From NCBI RefSeq assembly GCF_035222485.1, contig NC_085921.1, forward strand, positions 1,922,001-1,986,000: a stretch of DNA of 64,000 nt. Direction: 5' to 3'. The notes beneath the pieces are model-generated. The model worked only from the letters and a program-made list of their open reading frames with translations, had not been told where the DNA came from and did not search any database. The DNA comes from Podospora pseudoanserina. Lineage: Eukaryota > Ascomycota > Sordariomycetes > Sordariales > Podosporaceae. Made by a program: the position numbers and the translations under genes. Shown in pieces: positions 8,903-21,345 of the stretch; position 1 is the stretch's first letter, and every line of letters begins with the position of its first letter.

Positions 8903-10464
8903 GTTGGCTAGATTTTGTTTTTGCCTCTTTTTACATGAGAATGACATGGGCGAGGTTGCGCTGCAGCTGAGACGGCCTCAGGTAAGCCTCTTCTCACACC
9001 AATCACGCGGCTGCCAGAGGGGAATTCTGGAGTATATGGGATGGGAGTTGACCGGGAAAGTGTCAACTCTCCTGCAAGCATAAACGGTGGTGGCTGGGTT
9101 GGGTTGGTTTGATGACAGCGATGAGGTTTCTTTCTGGGCCGGATAGACTTTTGTTTTCACGTTTCGCGATTCTCCAGCCGTTCATTAGATGCATTCGCGC
9201 TCAGATAGCGAGTAATGACGGAAAAGTTATGATCGATTCGGTTCGTCAGGTAGTTGTGTGTGCCAGTTTTCATATATGTGTGATTGGTGAAGTGGTGGGT
9301 GTCCGGGACAATATGAGGGCATTCGCAACATGATGTCTGAGGGCTGTGCCGAGGCGGTGGGTCGAAGAAGATCACTGGGAAGGAAACAATTGATTGTAGT
9401 TTTGGGCATCAACAGGCGGATCTTGGGATGCCGGTTCGGATTCTTTTGGTGTCTGGTGAGACTTTTCCCAGTGCCGCTGTGGTGTGTGTTGCATGGCTGG
9501 AGCAACTGCAGCAGCGGCAGGCGGATACCTCGCGCCGGGGCTGAAATGGGACTTCCTTGCCAGCACCCCTGACTGGGCATGGGGGAGGGGGTGGTTATAG
9601 CGTTGTTATCTGATAAAAGGGGTTGGCTGTTGGACCTACACTAACATGGAAGGGGGTGTCAGATTAGTGGAGCCCTGCTGACGTCTTTCAGCGCGTGGGA
9701 CCAGCTTGTCTCGATCTGGCTGGACGCCTGGGGGGCCTGCTTTTCTGGGGGGACGGGGGGGACCACTGATGGATGGATCACCTTCGCGAGAGCTGCGAGG
9801 AAGCGGGTTGTCAAAGGGGATTTTGGGGGGAAGACTTTGCTGCACACACCAACGCAGCAAAAGCCCAGATGTGGCCAAATCGAGAATGAGCAGTCGGGTC
9901 TGGCAACACCGCTGCTGGCTCATGGATCCATTCATCTCCAACCCAACACCATTCCTTCCCCTTCGTCCATTCCCATTCCCATCACCATCACCCCCGCCAT
10001 CATAACCACCATCGTCCTCCACCACATCATACCCTTGTCGCTGTCGCCGTCCAGCTCCCATCGGCGCCCAGCTTTTTGTTGATTGCCCTGTATTTTTCTC
10101 CCCTTTGGTGATTGCTTTCACCCATCACCTTCTTTTTTCTCACCAACCCCGAGCCCACCCGGTGTTCCATCCGATCTCGTTGCGATACCCTCATCATCCA
10201 CGCGCCCGCATCCGCGCGCCCGCATCCGCGCGCCCGCATCTGCGCCAACACTGCCGCTGACCTCCTGTTCCCCCCCTAGCGATCTCGGAGCCGTCTCTCT
10301 AGAGCAGATTGTCAGAAGCCAGAAGAGTGCAGGTCACCCTTTTCTTTAGTTTAAACAGACTTGCCGATAGCTTCGTAATTCCTCGACGGGACGCGTGCTA
10401 GGTGGGCAAAAAAGTGTCGATGAATGCACATGAATTGTAAAAACTACACAGTAACAGAAGCACC
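8903..10464. other. Intergenic / INO80 5' leader
   Basis: No credible gene is seen; ORFs are short and overlap on both strands. The CCATCA/TCCATT-rich stretch at about 9920-10030 and the GC-rich repeat at 10201-10244 probably belong to the promoter and leader of INO80. Confidence 0.5.
10201..10244. repeat. GC-rich short tandem repeat
   Basis: The unit CGCGCGCCCGCATC, 14 bases, occurs about three times in a row, about 220 bases upstream of the INO80 ATG. It may be a leader or promoter element; function unknown. Confidence 0.7.
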
Positions 10465-13400
10465 ATGGACGGGCGGGACCACTTCTCGACCGTGCTGCAA
10501 CGGCCGCCTCACTTTGACGAGGACGGCAGTAATGGCAATGGCGGCGGCAGTGCAAACGAAGATCGCGGACCGCGTGGAGGGCTGCGCGACATCTTGAATC
10601 CAGTGAGCTCTGCCTCGCAACCAGCGTCAGCTCTTGGGCCGCCAGGAACCCCCGGAGCACCCACGCCTCCACGGCCGCACTCGTCCTTCAGTCTAAGATC
10701 ACCAACACAAGGTGACTATCACACCCCGAACCCCTACTCTACCTCGCCTGGCAACCATCCCTCGGGCTCTCGTTCCATCCTCAGCAATCCCGTGGCAGGA
10801 GCCTCGATTTCGGCAGCCTCCTTCCCACCACCACCACCACCGCCGCCTCCACCACTGTCGGCATCGCTGCAGGCACCGCCGGCCATTGCATCGCCATTGA
10901 CGACACAACAACACCCGCCGCCCGTATCGCCGCTGCACGCGCCGCACGTGTACTACTCGTCCGAGATTCGAGATCGTGATCGAGACAGAGGCAGAGACAG
11001 AGACAATCGCGACCCGGTTCTCGAAAAGTCGGCGGGCAGCAGCTTCTACGACCCGACGGCGGATTCAACAAAGAAAGAGCGCGAGCGCAGGGTTTCGGAC
11101 ACGGGCTCCTCCTCCTGGCGCAACGCGACGCAGAGCTCGACACCAAAGGTAAGTAAGCTTTGGGCCCCCTCCCCAAAATACCAAAACCATTCCATTCCCA
11201 GACACGGCCAAGCATCATTGAAGAGCAAAGTGCAATTTGCCCGCCCTGTTGCCTTTTTGCATCTCCCTAATATTATATCATCGCGTCTCCCTCCCCAATC
11301 GCTGCATCAACACTTGACAATTTTTCCCGCCCTGGCCGGCGACACCCTCTTCACCTCAGCATTCACCACCCAACCAAGCCCTATCAGCCCGCGCCTGCTT
11401 GATTGACGTCGACTAATTTTTTTTACACCACGCCACTCCAGGCTCGCGACTCGTACAATTATTCCCAATCATCCGACTATTACACCGCGAACAACATCGC
11501 CACATCCTCCGCCAGCAACCACCAGGGCGGCATCATCAACGGCGCCAGCTACGCATCCCATGCGACTTCATCCCTCTCACGAAGTCCCGTCTCTCAGTAC
11601 CATCCTGCTCCCACTGCAGGATCCATCAGTCCATCAGCACCTGCATCGGCTCGACTTGGTGCCATTTCATCGCCCAGTCTGAGGCACAGCCAGATGCCCC
11701 CTTCCACCATCAACGGGACCACTCCAACTGCGTTGCCTGTCCTCGCACGGAGCGGGTCCCCAACCCCATCATCATCTAAGGGCCAGGGCGTCTCAGGTGT
11801 AGGTTGGGACCGTTTGCTCCATCAAATAAGATTCAGCCTCAAGCTAACAATTTACCCACCGCCAATACAGACTCCAAGTCGTGCCGCAGGTGTCATGTCC
11901 TTTTCCAACATCCTCTCCGAACCTGTCTCGCGACCCAGAGCGACCTCGCCATCTACAACCGACGATACCCCCATCCAAGTGGAAAGAACCGGAACCGTCG
12001 ACAAGGCTGACCGCGAGAAAAAGCCAAGAAAGACCATCAAGTCGCGTGTTTCCGAAATGAAGGGTGTCGAGTCGACGCCCAAGGCGTCCAGAAAGACCGC
12101 GTCCAAACCCGAGACCCCGGCTTCCGGTCCACGACTTCCAGCGAAACGATCGGCCAACGGGCTTACGAAGCAAAAGTCCTTCTCTGCCGACAAAGAAAGG
12201 AAGATTCAAGAGGAAATGCAGCAGCTCGACTCTTGGGACCCACCAGAACACAAATGGGAAGATGAATTTGAAGAGTATCAACGACGGAGCAAGCGCCGCC
12301 GACTGGAGCTGGCCCAGTTGGATCTCAGCCACAAGCAGGCGCGCAGAGATGACTTGGCCCAGTCGCAAGGTTTCAAGCTCAAGTTGCATGCCGATCTTGG
12401 GAAACGGCGATTCGATGACCTTCACTACGACGAAGCATTGCAAGAGGTGCGACAGCGAGAAGTCCAGTTGGAGAAGGAACGGAAGAAGGACATGCAGCGA
12501 AAGAGGCGTCGGGAGAAGTCCATGGCTCTTACCCTCGAGCTCAAGAATTCTGCTCTCAAGCGGGCCACTATTGCCCAGAGCGAGGCAGAGCGCCTGCGGT
12601 ACATGAAGGAAGCGGAACGAGCCGAGAAGAAAGTTCAGCAGACCAAATACATCTTGCAGAATGGCCTCAAAGGTCCTCCCCGCAGTTCGAGCGCTCTCGA
12701 GCCCAATCTCGAGGGCGGTACCATGGCGACTTTCCAGGCCGAAAACATGGAACCTGGCAAGGCCAAGGGCAAGGGTCGCGCCGGTGGTCGACTCAAGAAG
12801 TCCAAGGAGCAGAAGCAGGCAGAGAAGGACAGTGCCGAAGCTGCCCAGGCCGCTCTCGATGCCGGGAAGGAGCTTCCCACCAAGGAGGAGACGAGCAAGA
12901 TTCGACTCAAGATCACCAAACAGCCCGTCACCGATTCCGAGAAGGACAAGGAAACCAAGGAGCCCAAGGACTCCAAGAAGGAAAAGGTGGTCGAGGAGCC
13001 AAAGGATCCGTTGGAGATGCGGTTCCAGTCCAAGGGCTTTAACCAGATCTACGACCAGATCTGGCGTGACCTTGCCCGGAAGGATGTCAACAAGGTCTAC
13101 AGGCTCGCCACTGACTCATATTCCACCAAGGCATCCAACCTCAAGAAGACCGCCATTTTGGCGTCCAAGGAAGCAAAGCGATGGCAGCTCCGCACCAACA
13201 AGGGTACCAAAGACCTTCAAGCTCGTGCCAAGCGTGTCATGAGAGACATGATGGGCTTCTGGAAACGGAACGAACGCGAGGAGCGCGACCTCCGCAAGGC
13301 CGCCGAGAAACAGGAGCTCGAGAACGCGAAGAAGGAGGAAGCCGACCGTGAAGCGGCTCGTCAAAAGAGGAAGCTCAACTTCCTGATCTCGCAGACCGAA

Positions 13401-16400
13401 ATCTACTCTCACTTCATTGGCAAGAAGATCAAGACAAACGAGGTGGAGCGCAGCACGGACCGACCCGAGATTGCTGATGCGGACCAAAACCAAATCCCCG
13501 AAACGTCTCTTGATATCGAGGAGCCTACTGGTCCGGTTGGCTCCAAGGTTACCAACTTTGAAAATCTTGATTTCGACGAGGCCGATGAATCGACCCTCAA
13601 GGCTGCGGCCATGGCCAATGCGCAGAACGCCATTGAGGAAGCGCAAAAGAAGGCGCGGGACTTCAACAAGGACGCCAACCTGGACGAGGATGGAGAGATG
13701 AACTTCCAGAACCCCACTGGTATGGGCGATGTGGAGATTGACCAGCCGAAGCTGCTCAACTGCCAGCTGAAGGAATATCAGCTCAAGGGTCTCAATTGGC
13801 TCGTCAATCTGTACGAGCAAGGCATCAACGGCATCCTCGCCGACGAAATGGGTCTGGGCAAGACTGTACAGTCCATCTCTGTCATGGCCTACCTCGCCGA
13901 GAAGTACGACATTTGGGGTCCGTTCCTTGTCGTTGCGCCGGCTTCTACTCTGCACAACTGGCAACAGGAAATCACCAAGTTCGTCCCAGAGTTCAAGGTG
14001 CTGCCATATTGGGGCACCGCTGCCGACCGCAAGGTGCTCCGAAAGTTCTGGGATCGAAAGCACACCACCTACAAGAAGGACGCTGCTTTCCACGTCATGA
14101 TCACGTCGTACCAGCTTGTCGTGTCCGATGTCGCTTATTTCCAAAAGATGAAGTGGCAGTATATGATCCTCGACGAGGCCCAAGCCATCAAGAGCTCTTC
14201 GAGTTCCCGTTGGAAGTGCTTGCTGAGTTTCCACTGCCGCAACCGACTTCTGTTGACCGGTACTCCTATTCAGAACAACATGCAGGAACTTTGGGCCCTC
14301 TTGCATTTCATCATGCCGTCCTTGTTTGACTCCCACGACGAGTTCAGCGAATGGTTCTCAAAGGACATCGAATCTCATGCGCAGAGCAACACCAAGCTCA
14401 ACCAGGACCAGCTGAAGCGTTTGCACATGATTCTCAAGCCATTCATGCTTCGTCGTGTCAAGAAGCATGTCCAAAAGGAATTGGGCGACAAGATTGAACT
14501 CGATGTCTTTTGCGATCTGACCTACCGCCAGCGTGCCTTGTATTCGAGCCTTCGCAACCAGATCAGCATTCTTGACCTCATTGAGAAGGCGACCATGGGC
14601 GACGACGATTCTTCTAGCTTGATGAATCTCGTTATGCAGTTCCGAAAGGTCTGCAACCACCCCGATCTTTTCGAGAGGGCCGATACCAAGTCGCCATTCT
14701 CTTTCGGCTACTTTGCCGAGACGGCCTCTTTTGTCAGAGAGGGCACAAACGTATCAGTTGGTTACTCTGTTCGCAGTTTGATCGACTACGACTTGCCCCG
14801 CTTGGTGTGGCAAGAGGGCGGGCGCCTGGACAAGCCCGGGCCTGATAACGCGGTTGCTGGTTTCCGGAGAAAGTACACTGGCGAGCTGTTGAACATTTGG
14901 ACACCGGAGAACATTCGTGATAGCGTCTCGAATGCCGATCACTTTTCATGGCTTCGATTTGCGGACGCTAGCCCGCAAGAAGCCTACCAGGCTAGTCATC
15001 GAGGACTGTTCGAGCGAGCTGTGACGCTTTCAACATCGAAGAACCGGCTCGGGAACATGAACGTCCTCTATCGCGATACAGAAGACGAGAACTGGACTCC
15101 GGTCCATGCTCTGTTCCAGATTCAACAACGTACTGACCGCAAGCCTCTTGCCGATATCACTGAGCAAGGTGTCCTTCGCGACCTCATGAATGTGGCGCGC
15201 GCTAACTACGCTGATATCGGACTGGGACGACTTGAGCAAGCCGGCCGGCCCCGCGCATCTGCACCGCCCATCGAGGTTTCATGCACCGGCCGCGGCTCGG
15301 TTGCGGAGCGTGAGAACATCCTCTTCAACCCTCAGGTACGCAAGGCATTGTACGGACCCACCCCCGTCGAAGAGAAGGCGCTCGTCACCGAAAAGATCCC
15401 AATCGAGCGATACCCGCCTCCTGCACTCCTGCCGGCGCCAGACAAGGAGAAGACCCGGTTTACCAACATTGCGGTCCCCTCGATGCGCCGCTTCATTACG
15501 GATTCGGGCAAGCTTGCCAAGCTCGACGAGCTCCTGCGGCAGCTGAAGGAGGGCGGTCATCGTGTGCTGCTGTACTTCCAGATGACGCGCATGATCGATC
15601 TGATGGAAGAGTATTTGACCTACTGCAACTACAAGTACTGCCGCCTCGATGGTTCAACCAAGCTGGAAGACAGAAGAGATACCGTGTCGGACTTCCAAAC
15701 CCGGCCCGAGATCTTCATCTTCTTGCTCTCTACCCGTGCTGGTGGTCTTGGTATCAATCTAACCACGGCCGATACTGTCATCTTCTACGACTCTGACTGG
15801 AACCCGACCATTGATTCACAGGCCATGGATCGTGCCCATCGTCTTGGTCAGACGAAGCAGGTCACCGTCTATCGTCTCATTACGCGCGGCACCATCGAGG
15901 AGCGCATCCGCAAGCGTGCCATGCAGAAGGAAGAGGTGCAGCGCGTCGTCATCACGGGCGGCTCGTCGGCGGGTGGCGCCGGTGTCGACTTCTCTGGACG
16001 TAGGGCGCCCGAGAACCGGAACCGCGACATTGCCATGTGGCTTGCGGATGATGAACAGGCCGAGATGATTGAACGCCGCGAGAAGGAATTGCTCGAGAGC
16101 GGGGAGTACGACAAGATTCAAAAGAAGCGTGGTGGCAAGCGGAAGCGGGCGGATGCTCCAACCAGCCTGGATGAGATGTATCACGAAGGTGAGTCCATGT
16201 TCTCTTTGCCGTTTCTACAGGCCCATGAACTGACCAATATCTACTCTACAGGCGAGGGCCATTTTGATGACAACAAGGGTTCCGGCACAGCCACACCAAA
16301 CGCCGCCGGAGCCGACGCCGCCGATGTCCGCCCTGGAAAACGCACCAAGCGTGCTCCCACCGGCAAGAAAGCCAAGACAACAAAACAACGGTTGGCGATT

Positions 16401-16424
16401 GCTGATGGCGAGATCGATATTTGA
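10465..16424 (+). CDS. INO80: INO80 chromatin-remodelling ATPase
   Basis: Four exons (10465-11148, 11442-11798, 11871-16188, 16252-16424) encode about 1843 residues. INO80 is the Snf2-family motor of the INO80 complex, which slides nucleosomes and acts on H2A.Z in transcription, replication and repair. The N-terminal third is Pro/Ser-rich and disordered with a run of ten prolines. A charged DBINO-type region follows (residues ~750-900). The ATPase half has Walker A DEMGLGKT (~1004) and motif II DEAQ (~1114), the INO80 hallmark instead of DEAH. A long insertion precedes the C-terminal helicase lobe ending in RAHRLGQ (~1668). A basic tail closes it. Two introns (72 and 63 bases) are multiples of three without stops, so retention would keep the frame. 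Confidence 0.93.
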
Positions 16425-17068
16425 TCACCTACTCTTTCACCTGCAGGACAATATGGTAACAATAAGCCTGTACCAAGACCAAGCCGCCGTCTACGCACCC
16501 CGCCGGTATAGATTTTCTTCTTTTCTTTTTCTTCTTCTTTTGCACACAGCATACGTGGTTGTTGGGTGTATGTAGCCCAGTTCATTAAAGAGCACTGGTA
16601 GACACAAAAACGGGAATGGTACTTGGGGCTGGGGAGAGGAGTTCAGGTCAGCTCAAGAGGCAGCAAGCGGATAACAAATGAGGAATGGGTGGAAGGGTCA
16701 ACTAAAGATGTTCTTGTTGTATTTCTGTAGAATAATTACTTTTGTTTCATGTTGTGTCTTGTTCTTGTGGATGCCGCTGTGGTGGTTTTGTGTAGGATGA
16801 GATGTTGTGTCTGATGAAGGGAATTGTGTGTGGGCAATGGAACAAAAGTGGAGAGATGGGGGAGTTGGGGATTTAGTTTGTCGGCTTGTTGGGGTGGTAG
16901 ATGGTGGGAGGTGGTCATTTTTGAGACTTCAAGACTTCAAGACAACGATGAAGATGAAGTTGATATTTCCGATCTTTTTCCCTCTATGTTGTGACTATGA
17001 CTCCCACCCTCTACCGTTTGTCTTTACATCTATCACCCCTCGGCACCGCTTCTCCTCTGGCACCCCAT
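16425..17068. other. Intergenic, convergent gene ends
   Basis: This lies between the INO80 stop and the stop of the minus-strand hydrolase, so it should hold both 3' ends. ORFs are short. Nothing else is seen. Confidence 0.5.
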
Positions 17069-18244
17069 TCAGTCAGTCCATGACCCGGTAATCTCTCGGA
17101 TCCAAACCCCGACCTTTTCCGCTACGGTCTCGCTGTGATCTGGTTTCATCCCTCTGTCAGCGTACAACCCCCCCCCCCTCTTCTTCCCCATCCGTTTTCG
17201 CAACTTACGTATACAAAAAGCATGCGGCACTCCCTCTTCACAAATCGTTGCCTTCGTCCTCCCGTTCTGGTCCTTTTCCCTCCGCTCAATGAACGCGTCC
17301 CTCACCTCGTCGGCGACCCAGTGGTCTTTTTTTGCAAAATAGAAATAAAATTTCTCTCCGTTGTGCTCTGTGTCGTCGGCCAAGTGCCAGAGGTCGGAAG
17401 ACCACTTCTCTTCGGTGATGGTGGACATCTCGTCTTTGCCCATGTGGATCGCCTGCCATATCCCGTCTTGGCTCTGCAGGAAGCTGAGGGTGGTGGATAG
17501 AGCGTGGGGGGGCTGTTTCATTATTTTGGAGAGGATGAGGGAAACAATGGGGGTGGGGAGACAGTTGATGATGGATTTGGCGAGGATGTGGGTGTAGGAG
17601 TTCAAGAGGGGTTGGGAGGCGATGAAGGAGAGTTTTTGGCCGGAGGGGGAGCGGGCGATGTGGGTTAGGGTTGGGAAGAGGAGGATCGCTGAAGTCAGGT
17701 TGAGGAAGGCGGATAAGGGGGTGAGGTGGTGGCGGTGGAAGATTTCGGTTGCTATGTAGGCCCCTACTGAGTGGCCTATTAGGATGCAGGAGGTGAAGGG
17801 GGTGGGGGTGTTGAGGGAAACAAGGGTGGAGGTTAGGGAGATGATTTGGTCTTCGAGGGTGAAGGGTTGGGTTGGGAGGTTGGATGGGGGGAGGGTGGTT
17901 CCAAAGGGAGGGGAGTGGTCGTGGTCGGAGAAGCCGAGGAGGTTGCGGGTGTAGATGTGGTAGGCGGCCTTGTTGGACGACTCAAGCGTGTCGAGGAGGT
18001 GGCGGAGGTGGGTGAGGAAGGGCGTGTAGTAGCTTGCTAGGCCTGGGTTGCCGGTTATGAAGAAAACCAAGCATTGTTTCCGGGAGGGGTTGTTCCGGTT
18101 GGGGGAGGGAAATTCCAGGTAGGGAATTGCATCTTGTTTTATTGTTGTGGTGGTTGACATGGCGGGTGATGGTTGTTGTGTGTTGTGCTTTTCGGGGTTG
18201 GGGTTGGTGATGACGATGTTGATGTGGTGCTGGTGCTCTGCCAA
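17069..18244 (-). CDS. Lipid-droplet-associated hydrolase-like protein
   Basis: A single ORF of 391 residues. The segment CLVFFITGNPGLASYYTPF followed later by the nucleophile elbow GHSVGAYIA matches the lipid-droplet-associated hydrolase family (LDAH; DUF2305), alpha/beta-hydrolases that sit on lipid droplets and affect neutral-lipid turnover. A catalytic His is plausible in the C-terminal VPHAF segment. The first ATG gives a Gln/Pro-rich leader of 28 residues before a second Met (MSTTTT), which could be the true start. A glycine-coded G/C homopolymer at about 17168-17177 lies in a Lys/Gly-rich insert near the C-terminus. A GTAAGT and a CTGACAG flank this insert, but removing it would shift the frame, so I keep it as coding. 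Confidence 0.8.
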   Translation of the reverse strand: MAEHQHHINIVITNPNPEKHNTQQPSPAMSTTTTIKQDAIPYLEFPSPNRNNPSRKQCLVFFITGNPGLASYYTPFLTHLRHLLDTLESSNKAAYHIYTRNLLGFSDHDHSPPFGTTLPPSNLPTQPFTLEDQIISLTSTLVSLNTPTPFTSCILIGHSVGAYIATEIFHRHHLTPLSAFLNLTSAILLFPTLTHIARSPSGQKLSFIASQPLLNSYTHILAKSIINCLPTPIVSLILSKIMKQPPHALSTTLSFLQSQDGIWQAIHMGKDEMSTITEEKWSSDLWHLADDTEHNGEKFYFYFAKKDHWVADEVRDAFIERREKDQNGRTKATICEEGVPHAFCIRKLRKRMGKKRGGGLYADRGMKPDHSETVAEKVGVWIREITGSWTD

Positions 18245-18649
18245 GGTTTTGTTAGTGGGGGTAGGTGAGTGGGGGTCAACAGCCCTTTAGTTTGTGAAAC
18301 CCTAACCCGAGCTTGTTAAAGTGCACTACCGAGTACAACATCAAGGTCGCCGGACATTCTGTTGAAAGCCACCTGTTGAATGTGTATTGCGGAATTTAAA
18401 GAATTAAAAGCGCTAGCTATGTACAGGAAGAAGATGCCACGGACCCTGCCCGGCTCTGGACACACTGGTTCAACCAGACTGGTAGAACCCTCACCCTTGG
18501 CTTGGGATACCCATGATACATGTCGATATGCCTCAGTAGTCCGTAGTCTTATATCCTGAAAGTCTATCATTTCCCAGTCCAGCACAACCTTGCTCCTAAA
18601 TACCATCCTTTTCCCATGCCATTTTTGACTTTTCCATATTTTCTTGTGC
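18245..18649. other. Intergenic
   Basis: Upstream region of the hydrolase and 3' region of the small secreted protein gene. No ORF with support. Confidence 0.5.
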
Positions 18650-19141
18650 TCACAGGATGCGATTGCATTCCTCCTGAGTCTTCAAGTGGCAGTAAGGGCT
18701 GAAGGTCTGGTTGCTGTTGGGCATCTGGGGAGGGGAGAAGAAAGGAGGCCAAAAATAGTTCGGAGGAAGTATGTCATTGATAGCCTGTCTGGCGGCCACG
18801 GTAGTTGGTGTGACAGACTTGACGAGAGTGGCGAGGGTCTTTTCGATGATTTCGACAGCCTGTGGAATATCAGAACCTGTTGGTGTAATAGTGGAAATGG
18901 GATTTCCTTACCAGCTCTTCGTCAATCTTCACCTGCTGAGTAACAGCAGCCTGAGGTAGTGCATTGTCAACAATGAGTGGGACCGGAGCCTAGTGTAACG
19001 GTTAGTGATGAATTGTGGATGAAACATGGTTTAGCGCCTGAAATAAGGACTTACTGCGGCTGGAGCAGGCTTGGGGATAGCAGCACTAAAGACAGCAGCA
19101 GACTGGCTGAGGAGAGCGACGGTTGGGATGAGGGAGTGCAT
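18650..19141 (-). CDS. Small secreted protein, unknown function
   Basis: Too split to show as one ORF. Three exons (19141-19055, 18989-18912, 18859-18650) join in frame to 124 residues. Donors GTAAGT and GTAAGG and acceptors TAG and CAG are standard, and CTAAC is the first branch site. The N-terminus has a short hydrophobic segment ending in AAVFSAAIP, a likely signal peptide. The rest is hydrophilic with an aromatic-proline stretch (NYFWPPFFSPP) and two cysteines near the end (YCHLKTQEECNRIL). Lengths of all three exons are multiples of three. It could be a secreted effector or cell-surface peptide; I do not recognise a family. Confidence 0.72.
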
Positions 19142-19803
19142 GGCCGGTGGTGATGTGCTTTTGAGGCGATCTTGCGGCGGTGATAGAGTCTTGGAGAGAG
19201 ACTTAAGTAGTGTTCTTTGTTGATGCGAGATGACTGAAGAGACTGTTTGATGCCGATGCTAATCGTCTTGGATTTGGGGCATGGATTCATGATCTTTTGT
19301 AGGCATTGCCACCCCATCAAGTCAGTACAGTCCCCGTAGGGCTGACCACGATACAGGGCTGCCATGACTCAGCTCAAGTGTCCAGAGCCCGCTGGGTCTT
19401 CACCGACACCGGCTAACGGTCAGCTAGACGTTAGACCCATAGCCATGGGTTGAGCAAGCAAGTGAAAGCAAACGGCGTCTTGTTTTCTTGCTCTAGTGCC
19501 GGTCGATCGTCGATCTGGCTTACCTCTGAAACGTTCTTGCTTGCATAATCAGTCTAAAACCGATGGAAAGCTTTCATTGTGTCAATACAGCTGGGAAAAA
19601 GTACCATAACTTGAATGGTGCTATTGGCAGGTGGCCTGTCGAGGTGAGTTGGTTGTCAAGATATTTTTGAGAGCAAAATCTGTCAAATTAAGTACCTATT
19701 TTTATTCATTTATCTCGACACAATCATTTCCAGCCGGCGTCTTCTGCTCTCCCTTCACCGGGTATTCTGGGGCAGCATTTGCAGCCGCCCCCTTCCGACT
19801 CTC
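19142..19803. other. Intergenic
   Basis: Contains the promoter of the small secreted protein and the 3' end of the receptor gene. The overlapping short ORFs have no support. Confidence 0.5.
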
Positions 19804-21345
19804 TCACCCTTGATATTGCGTGTGGACACGCGTTGTCGTCTCACATCCGATCTCTGGTTTCAGCGCGCGGGGGCGCTTCCACGCGACCTCGGAGGCGTCC
19901 ACACCCAAGCTCATCCACGAGCTGTCCCAATCCGCCTGCCCGCGTTCAGTCCTCGGCCCAAAAGGAACTTCCACGCTCGCAAGCCTGTCCCTCCAAGCTC
20001 TTTCGGAACGCTTTGGAAATACTGTCCTCCACAAATTACAAACCCATCCCCAGAGTCGCCTGATGCCCGAGCCGCTGTGGGTTTGGGTTTCACCCTCGAT
20101 AAAAACCATATTTCCGAAAGCTCTTCCATGTGGTGTGCGAAGAGAGCTTGCCATGAATCCAAATGTTTCCAGCCCTGTGTCTTGAGTGGGTGGTTTCTGA
20201 CCAGAGAAGACAATGGATTTCCGAGTGAGAGAGTACAGGAGGACGTCTAGTAATCCTGCTGAAGCCAGCAAAGAGCCTGCCACGCTGGAGAAGAGGACCG
20301 GGGGCTCATGTCTGACCATGGATCCGATTCTGGCTGTAGCGATTGGCACGGTACAGAGAATGTAGATTAACGGGTATGCCAGAAAGCTGCTTATCTCGCC
20401 AAGCTTCTGCTCTTGTGTGGCATACTGGGTACCGGGCGAGGTTTGTTGGCAGCTTGAAGCGATGGGCTTGCGGTGAGTCAAGAGATGAATGACGATGGCG
20501 AGATATATCACGCTTGTGGCCACAAGACAAATAAAGATCCATAGGTGATGGAGGTACAAACGAAGCTCTTGATAGCTGGAGGTGATCCAGCACTGATTTG
20601 GCGTTAGCAGCATGAAGTGCCAGAAAAGAAGGCGAAGCCACATACCCATTCGCCTGCCTGGCCATAGAAATCTGACGAACCACCAGATATCGCAATTCCC
20701 AAGAGAGCCATTCCGTATACAGACGACCAGAGTGCCACGAGGACTGGGTAGAAGACGCGAGAGGGCGGTCGGAAATTCCTGACGATACTAAGGTAGCTGT
20801 GAGCCGCAATTGGGGTCAAAGACGCTTGAAACGAGATTCCCAGTTGACAGGAACCAGGCCTGTGCTTTGCAAACTAGGTATCTGTCGTAAATTTCATCCA
20901 ATGCTAGCCATCGAGCACGCATGAAGTAGGCCGTGGCCTGCATGAAATCTGCAAAAAGAAGGTTGTAGATGAGAACGAGAAGCTGATTCGGGGGGTTGGC
21001 TCTGATTCGATTCCAGAAGCCAGTTTGCGGTCGTGATGGCATCCCATTATCGGCTTCAGTGGGTTGTGATTCCGCCGAAACAGTAAAACTCCGCGACATC
21101 GCCAGCATCTCGTGGAATTTTGCCTCATCAACCTGGAGATTTGAAGCTGGTAGGCTTGAAACCTCTTGCGAGGGTTGCCTGATATGCCACTTGACGAATC
21201 TCCAGCTGAGGTACACCAAAAGGGCGAAGACAAAAATGAAGCTCAGGAAAGCTAGAGTTGCAACAGCATGCAGGCCGTGTCGAATGGCGGCCGGCAGGGG
21301 TGCCAGGGTGTAGGCCTCATCTTCGCTGAGCTTGAGATAATCCAT
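19804..21345 (-). pseudogene. Git3-like seven-helix receptor with apparent frameshift
   Basis: Two exons (21345-20646, 20592-19804) cover about 495 codons. Hydrophobic helices include one near the N-terminus (AVATLAFLSFIFVFALLVYLSW), QLLVLIYNLLFADFMQATAY, VFYPVLVALWSSVYGMALL, WIFICLVATSVIYLAIVIHLL and FLAYPLIYILCTVPIATARI. These resemble the Git3/Gpr1-like receptors that couple nutrients to cAMP signalling. Total exon length is 1489, one more than a multiple of three. The frame breaks in the third helix at the AAA run 20818-20820: upstream it ends in NLVSSV, and the neighbouring frame continues with TPIAAHSYLSIV. No intron of normal size fits. The gene is either inactivated by a one-base insertion or the sequence has an error. 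The C-terminal tail is long and cytosolic. Confidence 0.68.

Noticed and set aside
13116-14336. 406-codon minus-strand ORF
   Set aside because: Antisense shadow of the INO80 ATPase region.
17168-17230. Intron in the lipid-droplet hydrolase gene
   Set aside because: GTAAGT and CTGACAG are present, but removing the segment shifts the frame to an early stop.
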